Part shown: positions 16,136 through 25,345 of the stretch, piece after piece
Layout of the letters: the number at the start of each line of letters is the position of its first letter
Numbering within the stretch: the first letter of the stretch is position 1
Assembly: GCA_041648505.1 (NCBI GenBank)
Contig: JBAZOY010000004.1
Coordinates: 1 to 64,000, forward strand
Origin: JBAZOY01 sp041648505
GTDB taxonomy: Bacteria > Desulfobacterota > Syntrophia > Syntrophales > CG2-30-49-12
DNA length: 64,000 nucleotides
Direction: 5' to 3'
The notes under the pieces: model-generated
The model's input: only the letters and a program-made list of their open reading frames with translations
The model's database searches: none
What the model was told of the DNA's origin: nothing
Position numbers and translations under genes: made by a program

Positions 16136-16606
16136 CTAAAGATTGACCTTTCTGAACTTGTCTTCCAAATCACGTCGGTGCTGCTTTATCTTCAGGTCTT
16201 CTCTTTTATCATACAGCTTTTTCCCTCTGCCTATGCCAATTTGTACTTTTACCTTTCCATTCTTGAAATAAAGTTTTAAAGGAATCAACGCCAGTCCTCT
16301 TTCCCTTGACTTACCGTAAAGTTTCTTTATTTCTCTATTGTGGAGTAACAGTTTACGTACCCTTAATGGATCGTGATTGGACCGGTTGCCATGGGAATAA
16401 GGACCTATGTGCATATCGTGAAGATACACCTCGTCGTTCTTTACAAGGGCATAGCTATCCTTCAGGTTTGCCTTTCCCTCGCGTATGGATTTTACTTCGG
16501 TACCCAGAAGGACAATCCCCGCTTCGTAGGTATCATCTATCGAGTAGTTACGTCTTGCCGTCTTATTCTGGCAGATGATCTTTTCCGATTTCGTGTCCTT
16601 TACCAT
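16136..16606 (-). CDS. smpB: SsrA-binding protein SmpB
   Basis: A 156-residue RNA-binding protein that delivers alanyl-tmRNA to stalled ribosomes. The OB-fold core includes ARRNYSIDDTYEAGIVLLGTEVKS (blocks at about 17-40), REGKANLKDSYA and the basic KLYDKREDLKIKQHRRD tail (about 130-146), which becomes helical in the empty mRNA channel. Length and motifs are fully typical. It sits directly upstream of ssrA on the same strand (about 30 bases before the tmRNA promoter), which supports both calls. Confidence 0.97.
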   Translation of the reverse strand: MVKDTKSEKIICQNKTARRNYSIDDTYEAGIVLLGTEVKSIREGKANLKDSYALVKNDEVYLHDMHIGPYSHGNRSNHDPLRVRKLLLHNREIKKLYGKSRERGLALIPLKLYFKNGKVKVQIGIGRGKKLYDKREDLKIKQHRRDLEDKFRKVNL

Positions 16607-16665
16607 ACTTTTGTCGTTTCCTGACCCTCTGTTTTAAATCGCTGTGATTATGGATAACTTACCGA

Positions 16666-17442
16666 TTAATTCCGGTTTTTATACATTTCTAATACCTTGG
16701 CTTTTGCAGGAAGATAATCCATCTTGACATGCCCCATCGCCTTGAAGAGATTGTCACGGATATCTTTATTGTCTTTTTCCAACTCATGAAGAAGATTCTT
16801 GATATATATCCGGCGGGAGGTTTTACTTGTAGGACAAAGATTTTCAATTGCCGGAAATCCCTGTTCTTTTCCGTATTTTTTTACCAGTTCCTCCCTGATA
16901 TAGGCAAGGGGACGAATAATATGCAACTGCCCTCCGAATATTGACTGCTTTGGCATCATGGTGCTTATTTCTCTGGCATAGAACATGTTGATGAGGAGCG
17001 TTTCAATGATGTCATCCCGATGATGAGCGAAGGCAACCTTATTACAGCCTGTCTCAGCAGCGATCTCAAAGATACGCTTTCTTCTCAGTCTCGAACAGAG
17101 AAAACATGGATTCTTCTTGTTATAATCGCTGTGGGCAAGAGGACCGATGTCGGTCTTTTCCATAACATACCGGTAACCTTTTCCCTGGAGATATTTTTTC
17201 AGAGTGTCGTAACCTCTATAATCGGTGTCGAATCCCATATCCACATTTACCGCCACTAGAGAAAATTGCGGGACGTATATCATCGGGGAATTAAGAAGAT
17301 CAAGAAGCACCAGGCTGTCGATTCCGCCCGAAACCCCGACGAGGACCCTGTCCCCCTTCTCTATCATATTGTAGTCCATGACTGTATTTTCCAGCCATTT
17401 TTTTAGATGGAGGAAAAGTTTTGTTCTTTTTTTTTCTGTCAC
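16666..17442 (-). CDS. ttcA: TtcA-family tRNA 2-thiolation PP-loop ATPase
   Basis: A 258-residue adenine-nucleotide alpha-hydrolase. The PP-loop is GVSGGIDSLVLL (about 35-46), which adenylates the target cytidine of tRNA. The cluster-binding C-x2-C is CFLCSRLRRKRIFE (about 115-128), followed by AFAHHRDDIIETLL, and a third Cys lies in ENLCPTSKTSRR. This is the TtcA pattern (2-thiocytidine at position 32) rather than TilS, which lacks these cysteines. Function as TtcA versus a related sulfur transferase is inferred. The GTG at 17442 has no obvious ribosome-binding site, so the exact start is uncertain. It lies 60 bases upstream of smpB and may be co-transcribed. Confidence 0.8.
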   Translation of the reverse strand: MTEKKRTKLFLHLKKWLENTVMDYNMIEKGDRVLVGVSGGIDSLVLLDLLNSPMIYVPQFSLVAVNVDMGFDTDYRGYDTLKKYLQGKGYRYVMEKTDIGPLAHSDYNKKNPCFLCSRLRRKRIFEIAAETGCNKVAFAHHRDDIIETLLINMFYAREISTMMPKQSIFGGQLHIIRPLAYIREELVKKYGKEQGFPAIENLCPTSKTSRRIYIKNLLHELEKDNKDIRDNLFKAMGHVKMDYLPAKAKVLEMYKNRN

Positions 17443-17539
17443 ACCCGGTCCATTTTCCTTATAATTTCTATAAAAACAGATTACACAAATTTTGCAGACA
17501 TATCAAGGTGCTTTGGTGTCTCGTGGCATTGCCGGGGAC

Positions 17540-17568
17540 TTGAAAAGCCTTATTTTTTAGTATATGCT
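17540..17568 (+). promoter_or_regulatory. Candidate promoter for enolase
   Basis: TTGAAA (17540-17545), a 17-base spacer and TATGCT (17563-17568). This leaves an untranslated leader of about 100 bases before the ATG at 17677, which has a good AGGAGG site. Confidence 0.4.
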
Positions 17569-17676
17569 TTTAATCCAGGTCAGCAAAGCTGGACAAGGAA
17601 AAAATAAATGATAATGTACCTGTTAACCGAAGAGTAGTTGTGAATAAAAATGAACTAATTAAATTTAGGAGGTTAT

Positions 17677-18972
17677 ATGACTGAAATTATTGAATTACAT
17701 GCAAGAGAAATACTGGATTCCAGAGGAAATCCGACCGTCGAGGCTGAAGTTACACTAGTTTCAGGGATTACCGGCAGGGCATCCGTTCCCTCGGGTGCAT
17801 CAACAGGAGAGCACGAGATGCTTGAGCTGAGGGATGGAGACAAAGGCCGGTATCTTGGGAAAGGTGTACGGAAGGCTGTTAGTAATATCATCGATATAAT
17901 CGGGCCGGAGATAATCGGAATGGATTGCCTGAGACAAATGGAGATTGATTATGCGATGATTGATCTGGATGCTACGGAGAACAAGGGTTCTCTGGGAGCC
18001 AATGCCATCCTGGGTGTATCCCTTGCCTGTGCCAGAGCGGCTGCAGAATCATTAGAACTGCCATTGTACAGGTATATAGGCGGCGTTTTTGCAAACGATA
18101 TCCCTGTCCCCATGACAAATATTTTAAACGGTGGACAGCATGCCGACAATAACGTGGATATTCAGGAATTTATGATCATGCCGGTCGGCGCCATAAGTTT
18201 TAAGGAAGGAATTCGCATGTGTGCCGAAGTTTTTCACCATTTAAAGGCGGTACTGAAAAGTAAAAATTACAACACTGCAGTGGGGGACGAAGGTGGATTT
18301 GCACCGAACCTCAAATCCAATGAAGAGGCCCTTCGCCTGATCATGGAGGCAATTGAGAAAGCAAAATACATCCCCGGTAAAGATATATTCATCGCCCTCG
18401 ATTCGGCAGCCAGTTCCTTTTTCGTTGACGGGGAATATGTCTTATCCGCAGAGGGGAAAAAAGACATAAAAACGGCAGGGGAGATGGTAGAGTTCTATGC
18501 CGATCTGGTCAAAAAATACCCGATCATATCCATTGAGGACGGGCTTGCAGAAGACGACTGGGAAGGATGGAAACTCCTGACAGGTAAGATCGGGTCCAAG
18601 GTTCAAATCGTGGGGGACGATATTTTCGTAACAAACAAAAAGAGACTGGAAAAGGGGATTTCTCTGGGTGTGGCCAATTCTATTCTGATAAAGCTCAACC
18701 AGATCGGAACCCTGACCGAAACTCTGGAAACAATGCAAATGGCAAAGGAAGCTGGCTATACCACAGTGATATCCCACAGATCAGGGGAAACGGAAGACAG
18801 TTATATGGCTGACGTGGCAGTGGCGACGAATTGCGGGCAGATCAAGAGCGGCTCCCTGTCGAGAAGTGAGAGGCTGGCGAAGTATAATCAACTTCTGAGG
18901 ATCGAGGAAGACCTTGGTGATCACGCAGTTTACAGAGGTAGATCTGCTTTTTATTCCATCAAAGGCAGGTAG
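17677..18972 (+). CDS. eno: Enolase
   Basis: Phosphopyruvate hydratase: interconverts 2-phosphoglycerate and phosphoenolpyruvate in glycolysis and gluconeogenesis. The 431 residues match the family. Landmarks are AREILDSRGNPTVE at the N-terminus, SVPSGASTGEHE, ILNGGQHADNNVDIQEFMIMP (mobile loop and catalytic region, in two blocks), AVGDEGGFAPNL, metal ligands in ALDSAAS, SIEDGLAEDDWEGW and VGDDIFVTN, and the signature SILIKLNQIGTLTETL. The stop overlaps the convergent permease gene by 14 bases. A decayed second copy of the last ~50 codons lies at 23330-23482, beyond the ABC operon, showing that the region just after eno was rearranged. Confidence 0.97.
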   Translation: MTEIIELHAREILDSRGNPTVEAEVTLVSGITGRASVPSGASTGEHEMLELRDGDKGRYLGKGVRKAVSNIIDIIGPEIIGMDCLRQMEIDYAMIDLDATENKGSLGANAILGVSLACARAAAESLELPLYRYIGGVFANDIPVPMTNILNGGQHADNNVDIQEFMIMPVGAISFKEGIRMCAEVFHHLKAVLKSKNYNTAVGDEGGFAPNLKSNEEALRLIMEAIEKAKYIPGKDIFIALDSAASSFFVDGEYVLSAEGKKDIKTAGEMVEFYADLVKKYPIISIEDGLAEDDWEGWKLLTGKIGSKVQIVGDDIFVTNKKRLEKGISLGVANSILIKLNQIGTLTETLETMQMAKEAGYTTVISHRSGETEDSYMADVAVATNCGQIKSGSLSRSERLAKYNQLLRIEEDLGDHAVYRGRSAFYSIKGR

Positions 18973-20131
18973 TCCTTAACGCATCAACGATTTTCATCCG
19001 GGAGGCCCTGGCAGCAGGCAGCAGGCCTCCCACAAGTCCCATAATCAGCGAGAATCCCAGGGCCTGATAACTGATTTCCCAAGTTAAAGAAAAGGTGAAT
19101 GCAAGTTCGGAAAAAGTCTGGAAGTTCAAGGTCGAGATGGTGAATAATTGCAGGAAGGAAGCAAAGAACAATCCGACACAACCTCCCCCCAAACCGAGCA
19201 TAAGTGATTCTACAAGAAATGCGCTCAGGATATTTTTTCTCTGGAAGCCAAGGGCACGCATAGTACCGATCTCAGTAGTACGATTAGCTACCGCTGTATA
19301 CATTGTGATCATGGCGCCGATAATCGCTCCGAGGGAGAAGATTATTGTCAGTGTCATCCCGAGGATGCGCAGAAATTTGGCCATTATCTCCGACTGCTTT
19401 TCATAGTACCTGGTTTCGCGCAAGGCTTCCAGAGTCAGCCGAGGTTCCCTTTCAATGCGTGTTTTGAATTTTTCGAATTCCGACGAATCACGTAACTTAA
19501 AGATAACTGATGAATAGACCGGGCGGCGGAAGGTCTGCATGAGTTGGTCTACATCTCCCCAGATCTCTGAACTGAAGCCGCTATTTCCCGCATCAAATAT
19601 CCCCACCACAGTCCAATCCCGCGTGCCGAAATGGATGGTTTCGCCAACTCCGCCTCCTTTGAACCGTTTCGCAATGCTTTGCCCTGCAATTATCTCGCAC
19701 GAACCAGGCCTGAGCATGCGCCCCGCTATCAATTTTACCTGGGGCCTCAGCAGGATTGAATTTTCATTAATCCCTCTTATTACTACATTTGAAGGTTTAT
19801 TTGTCCACCGCTTAGGGAGTGTTATAAGCACCACCAGTTCCTTGGCCAGTAGCTGGCGGCCGTTTAAACCAAGTGCAACCTCCGGCTGAGTTTCTATTAT
19901 CGAGGCCTGCAAACGCTCAACACCACTCTGCACCTCCGACTCGGATGACTTGCGTATCACTACAACATTATCATGTGACCCGGTCTCTACAAGGGTCTTT
20001 CGAAGTCCCTCAGACAGCATCAAGACCGAGGCAAAGACAAAGACCACCATGGCCATGCCTGCTGCAGTTAGTGCGGTAGTAAGCCGACGTATCCACAGAT
20101 TACGGAGAGTGTATGAAAACGGTATCTTCAT
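18959..20131 (-). CDS. MacB/FtsX-type ABC transporter permease (second)
   Basis: A 390-residue permease of the MacB fold: one N-terminal membrane helix (about 15-36), a large periplasmic MacB-type domain (about 40-270), and three C-terminal helices (about 265-290, 310-345, 350-380) with the conserved TEIGTMRALGFQRKNIL and LVGGLLPAARASRM segments. It would pair with the next permease and ATPase in mechanotransmission or efflux. The last codons (TTC-L) and stop are read from the antisense of the enolase tail, so the C-terminus is set by the junction. It is one base from the upstream permease. The substrate is unknown. Confidence 0.85.
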   Translation of the reverse strand: MKIPFSYTLRNLWIRRLTTALTAAGMAMVVFVFASVLMLSEGLRKTLVETGSHDNVVVIRKSSESEVQSGVERLQASIIETQPEVALGLNGRQLLAKELVVLITLPKRWTNKPSNVVIRGINENSILLRPQVKLIAGRMLRPGSCEIIAGQSIAKRFKGGGVGETIHFGTRDWTVVGIFDAGNSGFSSEIWGDVDQLMQTFRRPVYSSVIFKLRDSSEFEKFKTRIEREPRLTLEALRETRYYEKQSEIMAKFLRILGMTLTIIFSLGAIIGAMITMYTAVANRTTEIGTMRALGFQRKNILSAFLVESLMLGLGGGCVGLFFASFLQLFTISTLNFQTFSELAFTFSLTWEISYQALGFSLIMGLVGGLLPAARASRMKIVDALRTTCL

Positions 20132-21289
20132 CTACCCGATTCTCCTTAGTCCCTCTGCGACAGGAATCTTTATGGCACGAATGGTCGGGACAATCGCACC
20201 CACAAAACCAACAACTAATGAGGCAGCTATATTCAGGTAAATAGTGTCAATCGCCACAATGAATACAGGAAAGTAATCTTCCAGGGCTTTAGCGAACGCA
20301 TCTGCTGCCGGAAAGGTAAGGGCAATGGCAATAATTGAGCCTATCGTGGTAATAAGAAGCGATTCACCGAATATTATTCCGGCAATACGCCAGCCGCCAA
20401 ATCCAAGGGTTTTTAATACGGCATATTCGCCGATCCGTTCACGGGCAGTCATAGCCATGGTATTAGCAACCACAGCCATGATGATGATGATAACTACCAA
20501 GGAAACAATGTGTATGGCAACGATGATTGCTTCACTCATCGAAAGAAAGCCAAGATGAAAGGCTTTTTCGGTTTCGGTCAATGTCTCCGCAATGGAGTTT
20601 TTAAATATGCTGTCCACTGCTACTGACACATCTGCTGCCAGTTTTGGATTAGTAAGACCGATCATGTAGAAACCAACCTGATCAGCCCTGCGCGGCACGG
20701 TTTTTTTTAAGCCTTCGTTAAGGTAATCCCAGTGAAAGATAAAAGACGATTCTTCAACCTCTTTATCTCTGCCGCGGTATATACCACGCAGAACAAAATC
20801 CCAGTTGCCCGGGTAAATGGTCCCTTTCAGCGTAATAATATCACCGATCTTCCAGCCATATTTTTCTGCCAGTTTGCGCCCTGCAATGAAAGCCTGTCGG
20901 TCCCGAAAAAAAACGGCCTTTTGGTCCGGGGAAAGAATATATTCAGGATAGAGTTCGAGGAAGCTTTTCGGTTCAGCAGCATAGTTGGCAAAGAAGTGTT
21001 TTTCGTCAATGTAGATGCCACCGAACCAGCTGCCATAGGATACTACCTTAACACCTTCTACCTGGCGGATCTTATCTTTATAAGAGATAGGCAGCGGGAA
21101 GGTAAGGGAGATGGCGTTCCTGGTTACGAGGCGGGTGGCTGAAGCTGCCTCTACCATCGCATACCATGTGGTTATGACGGTTCGCAGAATGCCAAAGGCG
21201 AGCAGGGCAATGACGATGCCGAGGACAGTTAAACAGGTGCGGAGCTTATGGCGAAGGGCATTTTTAAAAATGAGCTTAAGGCTGTACAT
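20132..21289 (-). CDS. MacB/FtsX-type ABC transporter permease (first)
   Basis: A MacB-fold permease of about 385 residues with an N-terminal helix (LTVLGIVIALLAFGIL), a periplasmic domain, and three C-terminal helices including IIIIMAVVANTMAMTARERIG (shown as one block) and VLKTLGFGGWRIAG, the usual FtsX-like signature. A TTG at 21307 would overlap the ATPase gene by 32 bases. I prefer the ATG at 21289 (MYSLKLIFKN), which has AAAGG 8 bases upstream and starts just before the membrane-proximal helix. Second permease of the efflux operon; a heterodimer with the following permease is likely. Confidence 0.82.
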   Translation of the reverse strand: MYSLKLIFKNALRHKLRTCLTVLGIVIALLAFGILRTVITTWYAMVEAASATRLVTRNAISLTFPLPISYKDKIRQVEGVKVVSYGSWFGGIYIDEKHFFANYAAEPKSFLELYPEYILSPDQKAVFFRDRQAFIAGRKLAEKYGWKIGDIITLKGTIYPGNWDFVLRGIYRGRDKEVEESSFIFHWDYLNEGLKKTVPRRADQVGFYMIGLTNPKLAADVSVAVDSIFKNSIAETLTETEKAFHLGFLSMSEAIIVAIHIVSLVVIIIIMAVVANTMAMTARERIGEYAVLKTLGFGGWRIAGIIFGESLLITTIGSIIAIALTFPAADAFAKALEDYFPVFIVAIDTIYLNIAASLVVGFVGAIVPTIRAIKIPVAEGLRRIG

Positions 21290-21965
21290 CCAAAACACCT
21301 TTATCAAGACGTTTGATTATATGAGCCTTTTCAGCAGCCCGCGGGTCGTGGGTTACCATGATAACAGTCTTGCCAAGTTCGTGAACAAGGCGTTCCATCA
21401 ATCCCAGTACATCGTCGGCAGAGATCCGGTCCAGATCCCCGGTCGGTTCATCTGCTACCAGGATAAAGGGATCAGTAACAATTGCGCGTGCAATCGCCAC
21501 ACGCTGCTGCTGACCACCTGAAAGTTGGCCGGGGTAATGATCCATCCGATCGGCAAGGTTGACAACCCGCAGAACAATCTCCGCATGTTCTCGCCGTTCT
21601 TTTCTTGAAAGCCCCGTCAGAAGCAGGGGAAGTTCAATATTTTCAAAGGCGGTAAGGACGGGAATGAGATTATAAAGCTGGAAGATAAAGCCGACATTTA
21701 CGGCGCGCCACCGGGCCAGTTCGGTCTCGGAGAGGTAAGTGATATCTAAGCCGCCTATCTTTATTATACCGGAATCCACCTTATCTATGCCCGCAATGAG
21801 GTTTAACAGGGTGGTCTTACCTGAGCCTGACGGTCCCATCAATGCCAGGAATTCCCCCTCGTAAATATCAAGGGTTATGTCCTGCAGCACAGGTATAATC
21901 TGGTGGTCCCGCGTGTAGGACTTATACACGTTTTTTATTTCGACAATGGGTACCTTGTCGCTCAT
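21276..21965 (-). CDS. ABC transporter ATP-binding protein (LolD/MacB family)
   Basis: A 229-residue ATPase. Walker A is GPSGSGKTTLLN (about 40-51), the Q-loop is in FIFQLYNLIP, the signature is LSGGQQQRVAIARA (about 142-155), Walker B is ILVADEPTGDLD (about 163-174) and the switch His is in MVTHD. The family drives MacB- and LolCDE-type machines. It lies between the membrane-fusion gene (adjacent stop/start) and the first permease, and so powers this efflux operon. Confidence 0.92.
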   Translation of the reverse strand: MSDKVPIVEIKNVYKSYTRDHQIIPVLQDITLDIYEGEFLALMGPSGSGKTTLLNLIAGIDKVDSGIIKIGGLDITYLSETELARWRAVNVGFIFQLYNLIPVLTAFENIELPLLLTGLSRKERREHAEIVLRVVNLADRMDHYPGQLSGGQQQRVAIARAIVTDPFILVADEPTGDLDRISADDVLGLMERLVHELGKTVIMVTHDPRAAEKAHIIKRLDKGVLDVQP

Positions 21966-23183
21966 TTACTTTTCCGCAACCTTTATTCTCGAACCGTCTT
22001 TCACCTTGTTCAGAGGTCTTACTACAACCATGTCACCCGCTTTTACCCCGCTCAAAATTTCAATCATATCACCAAGCCGGGCGCCAACAGTTATCGGTGT
22101 TTCTATCACACTGTTTCCTTTAATCAGGAATACCAACTTTTTACCATTGCGTTCTACTACCGCTGCTGAATTAAGAGCAGTGCGAACTTTCCTTTCTTCA
22201 TCTTTTATCTCCCTTGAGAGAAAGGCTATTTTGGCACTCATCTCCGGTAATATACGACTGTCTTTATCAACAAAGCGGACTTTTACCATCACAGTAGCTT
22301 TACTGCGATCAGCTGTAGGTACAATTATATGGACTTCTCCCCGGAAACGTAACTCGGATAAGGCATCAAGCTGAATCTCACACGGTTGGCCTGATCTTAC
22401 CTGATTGATATTCGATTCGGATACATCAACCTCGACCTGGAGTGAATCCATGTCTGCTATGGTTACCACAGCGGCCTTTGCCTCCGCTGCAGCTCCTATA
22501 GGGGTCACAATGTCACCGATGTCGGCGTTTTTTGTTAACACTACGCCGTTGAAAGGGGCACGTATGTATGTATACTCAAGCATTACATCCGCTTCATTCA
22601 GTGCTGCTGTGCTTGCCTTTAATGCAGCGTCCGCTGCGCCGACTGCAGCTTGTGCCCTATTATAACGTGTCTCGTAAGCATCGTATTCAGATTGTGATAC
22701 ATAACCACGGGACAGCAATTCCTTGTATCTGTTATAAAAAAGAACTGCTTCGTGAAGTTCGGCTTTTGCCTCTTCAAGGTTAAAACGTGCGACTTTAACG
22801 TTTGCCTGGGCTCTATTCCTTGATGCTGTGGTATCTTCACTCTCAAGGCGGGCGATCACCTGTCCTACCTTTACCGTGTTTCCTTCCTCAACAGACAATG
22901 ATACGAGGCGACCGGTTACTTTTGAAGCCACGGCAGCTTTACGCTGGGCCACAACATAACCACTAGCGTTCAATAAAGTAAATGTCTGAGACGGATATAT
23001 TTGCGTAATGCTTACAACCTCTACCTGAACAGCAGGTGAAAAAATACCTGTGACGTAGAGAAGTCCAATCACGATTATGCCCATTAGGGCAAATATCAGG
23101 TAAAAATATTCCCCTCTCTTCCTTCTATGGTTGGCTGTTTTTGTTTTTTCAATGCGTAGTTTTGAAATATCTTCGTCTGACAT
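21966..23183 (-). CDS. HlyD/MacA-type periplasmic membrane-fusion protein
   Basis: A 405-residue adaptor with one membrane helix (about 28-48), a split lipoyl/barrel domain (VVAQRKAAVASKVTGRL ... VGQVIARLES), a coiled-coil hairpin (about 115-200, rich in RAQAAVGAADAALKAS-like heptads), then YIRAPFNGVVLTKNADIGD and beta-barrel and membrane-proximal domains. It links the inner-membrane MacB-like permeases to an outer-membrane TolC-type channel; no TolC gene is in the window. It is the first gene of the four-gene operon, with AAGGAG 10 bases before the ATG. The exported substrate is not predictable. Confidence 0.9.
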   Translation of the reverse strand: MSDEDISKLRIEKTKTANHRRKRGEYFYLIFALMGIIVIGLLYVTGIFSPAVQVEVVSITQIYPSQTFTLLNASGYVVAQRKAAVASKVTGRLVSLSVEEGNTVKVGQVIARLESEDTTASRNRAQANVKVARFNLEEAKAELHEAVLFYNRYKELLSRGYVSQSEYDAYETRYNRAQAAVGAADAALKASTAALNEADVMLEYTYIRAPFNGVVLTKNADIGDIVTPIGAAAEAKAAVVTIADMDSLQVEVDVSESNINQVRSGQPCEIQLDALSELRFRGEVHIIVPTADRSKATVMVKVRFVDKDSRILPEMSAKIAFLSREIKDEERKVRTALNSAAVVERNGKKLVFLIKGNSVIETPITVGARLGDMIEILSGVKAGDMVVVRPLNKVKDGSRIKVAEK

Positions 23184-23329
23184 TACATGTAAACTCCTTA
23201 TTCAAGGTTTCAGGGCCCCTGCCCTTTCTGCTGCCTTCTTTGGCTCTATATCGTTTTGATTTACCACACTAATATACCATGGGAAAAGAAAAACAGCGAA
23301 AACTTTGGAAAGCTACACAGCTGTATAAA

Positions 23330-23482
23330 AGTTATATTTCCGATGTGGCGATAGCGAAAAACTGCGGGTAGATTAAGAGCGAATATCTATCGAGAAGCGA
23401 ACGGCCAACAAAGTATAATCAACTTCTGAAGATCGGGGGAAATCTTAGGGACTACGCAGTATACAGGGGTAAATCTATTTTT
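23330..23482 (+). pseudogene. Decayed duplicate of the enolase 3' end
   Basis: Translated in frame this gives SYISDVAIAKNCG, a stop, then IKSEYLSRSERPTKYNQLL and KIGGNLRDYAVYRGKSIF. Enolase residues about 374-428 read SYMADVAVATNCGQIKSGSLSRSER-LAKYNQLLRIEEDLGDHAVYRGRSAF at 18800-18952 (spaced here only for comparison). Roughly 70 percent of the bases match by eye, and the orientation is the same as eno. It has an internal stop and no start, so it is a relic. The ABC efflux operon lies exactly between the intact gene end and this relic. Confidence 0.9.
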
Positions 23483-23499
23483 TGTTGTAAAATGAACTA

Positions 23500-23519
23500 C
23501 CCCGCCGCAAGCTGCAGGG
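23500..23519. terminator. G+C-rich hairpin between the eno relic and ptsI
   Basis: CCCCGC at 23500-23505 can pair, with one G-T wobble, with GCAGGG at 23514-23519. It lies just after the convergent end of ptsI. There is no strong T-run on either side, so it is a weak terminator or a REP-like hairpin. Confidence 0.3.
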
Positions 23520-23536
23520 AATTATACCCAAAAAGA

Positions 23537-25345
23537 TTAAAGGTTGTCAGTAGCCGTAGTTGTAACCCGTAGATTGTTTACAGGAAAGATTTCGGGAAAT
23601 CGCTTACGCATGTAATTCCCCACATACTCACGAATCTCAGCCGCCGAAGAAAATGTCATCACCTTTTCCAGTAGTTCCTTGGATTCCTGTAAGGTTGTAC
23701 CTCTGATGATCTTTTTAACCATGGGTATAGCCAAAGGATTCATACTCAATTCATCCAGTTCGAAACCAAGGAGAATCATAGTGCAGATCGGCTCGCCTGC
23801 CATTTCCCCGCACATAGCCACCCATATACCCGCTTCATGGCCAATATCAACCGTTTGTTTTATGAGCCTCAACACTGCAGGATGGAGCGGTTCATATAAA
23901 TAGGTAACCCTTTCGTTGATCCTGTCAATGGCCAAGGCATACTGAATAAGATCGTTGGTCCCGATGCTGAAGAAATCCACTTCCTTGGCCAGTTTATCGG
24001 CCATCATAACCGCCGATGGAACTTCGATCATAACACCGAGTTCTATATCCTGGCCTACAGGCACTCCTGCGGCAAGAAGTTCATCTCTGACCTCATAAAA
24101 TATTTTCTTGACTTCTCTAATCTCCTCGACCCCTGAGATCATGGGAAACAGTACCCTTGTCCTGCCATAGGCGCTTACACGGAGAATAGCCCGCAGCTGT
24201 ACCTTAAAGATGTCAACCTCTTTCAGGCAAAATCTGATCGCCCTCAAGCCCATTTGAGGGTTCATCTCTTTTGCCAGTTTGGGATCAGAAAAAAACTTAT
24301 CTCCACCAAGATCAAAAGTTCTTATGGTTGACCATCCAATGCCTTCTACTCCGATAACATGCCTGTAATTGGTAAAGTGCTCTTCCTCCGTCGGAAGTTG
24401 TTCCCTGTTTATATAGAGGAATTCAGTCCGGTAAAGACCAACACCGTCTGCACCATGAGCTATGGCAGAGGGAATTTCCTCGCTGAATTCTATATTACCT
24501 CCCATTGACATCTTATAATTATCTTTTGTAACGGCGGGAAGGCAGGCATCCTTAAGAAAGTCCTCCTGGGTATGCCGATAATCTTCTTTTTTATCTTCGT
24601 ACCTTTTCAGCATCGCCGGGTCGGGATTCACAATGACCAAACCAGAAGAACCATCAACAACAATATCGTCATTAGTCCGCACCACACTGGTGATACTATT
24701 CAGGCCGACAACAGCAGGAATTTCAATCGCCTGTGCTACAATGGCCGTGTGGGAGGTCTTTCCACCAATATCCGTGGCAAACCCAAGAACCTTTTTAATC
24801 TTCATCTGTGCTGTATCTGCTGGCGACAGATCAGGAGCAACGATGATAAACCCTTCACCAACGTTAATAGCCTCTCGTTTTTCCCCGGCAAGATTCCTGA
24901 GGATCCTCTGTCCTACATATTGCACATCACTGAAGCGCTTCCTGAGATAATCATCTTCTATCTTGGAAAAGATTTCTTTATGTTTGTCGATAGTCATCCC
25001 GACAGCCCATTCTGCATTGACATACATTTCCTTGATATGGTGGATCGTATTATTAATAAATTGCTTATCGTTCAGAATCATGATGTGAATATCTATAATG
25101 TATAACGGTTCCTTCAACTCGAGATTGCTCAGGTTGTTTTTTACCTCGAGAAGTTGTTTCTCGGATTCCTTCAGGGCTTTTTTGAACCGCTTTATCTCTT
25201 TAGAGACAAGGCTTGCGTCACTCAGTTTGTAGAAAGATATTTGGGCATCGAGGCGGTTAAACAGAAAAGCCTTTCCTATTGCTATACCGGAAGAAACGCC
25301 GATTCCTTTTAGAACAATCGTTTTTTTCACCGCGTCAGAGCTCAT
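23537..25345 (-). CDS. ptsI: Phosphoenolpyruvate-protein phosphotransferase (PTS enzyme I)
   Basis: Transfers phosphate from PEP to its own His and then to HPr. The 602 residues are slightly longer than usual (about 570-575). The N-terminal HPr-binding and phospho-His domain carries GGKTSHTAIVAQ (about 193-204), the linker is FLKDACLPAV, and the C-terminal PEP-binding barrel contains DGVGLYRTEFLYI, RTFDLGGDKF, NPQMGLRAIRF, FFSIGTNDLIQYALAIDR and the catalytic-Cys motif AMCGEMAG. It overlaps ptsH by 4 bases. No sugar-specific EII genes are nearby, so a regulatory or single-substrate PTS is likely (inference). Confidence 0.95.
   Translation of the reverse strand: MSSDAVKKTIVLKGIGVSSGIAIGKAFLFNRLDAQISFYKLSDASLVSKEIKRFKKALKESEKQLLEVKNNLSNLELKEPLYIIDIHIMILNDKQFINNTIHHIKEMYVNAEWAVGMTIDKHKEIFSKIEDDYLRKRFSDVQYVGQRILRNLAGEKREAINVGEGFIIVAPDLSPADTAQMKIKKVLGFATDIGGKTSHTAIVAQAIEIPAVVGLNSITSVVRTNDDIVVDGSSGLVIVNPDPAMLKRYEDKKEDYRHTQEDFLKDACLPAVTKDNYKMSMGGNIEFSEEIPSAIAHGADGVGLYRTEFLYINREQLPTEEEHFTNYRHVIGVEGIGWSTIRTFDLGGDKFFSDPKLAKEMNPQMGLRAIRFCLKEVDIFKVQLRAILRVSAYGRTRVLFPMISGVEEIREVKKIFYEVRDELLAAGVPVGQDIELGVMIEVPSAVMMADKLAKEVDFFSIGTNDLIQYALAIDRINERVTYLYEPLHPAVLRLIKQTVDIGHEAGIWVAMCGEMAGEPICTMILLGFELDELSMNPLAIPMVKKIIRGTTLQESKELLEKVMTFSSAAEIREYVGNYMRKRFPEIFPVNNLRVTTTATDNL

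Noticed and set aside
24572..25105. 177-codon open frame on the plus strand
   Set aside because: It is antisense to ptsI, with no protein-like motif.
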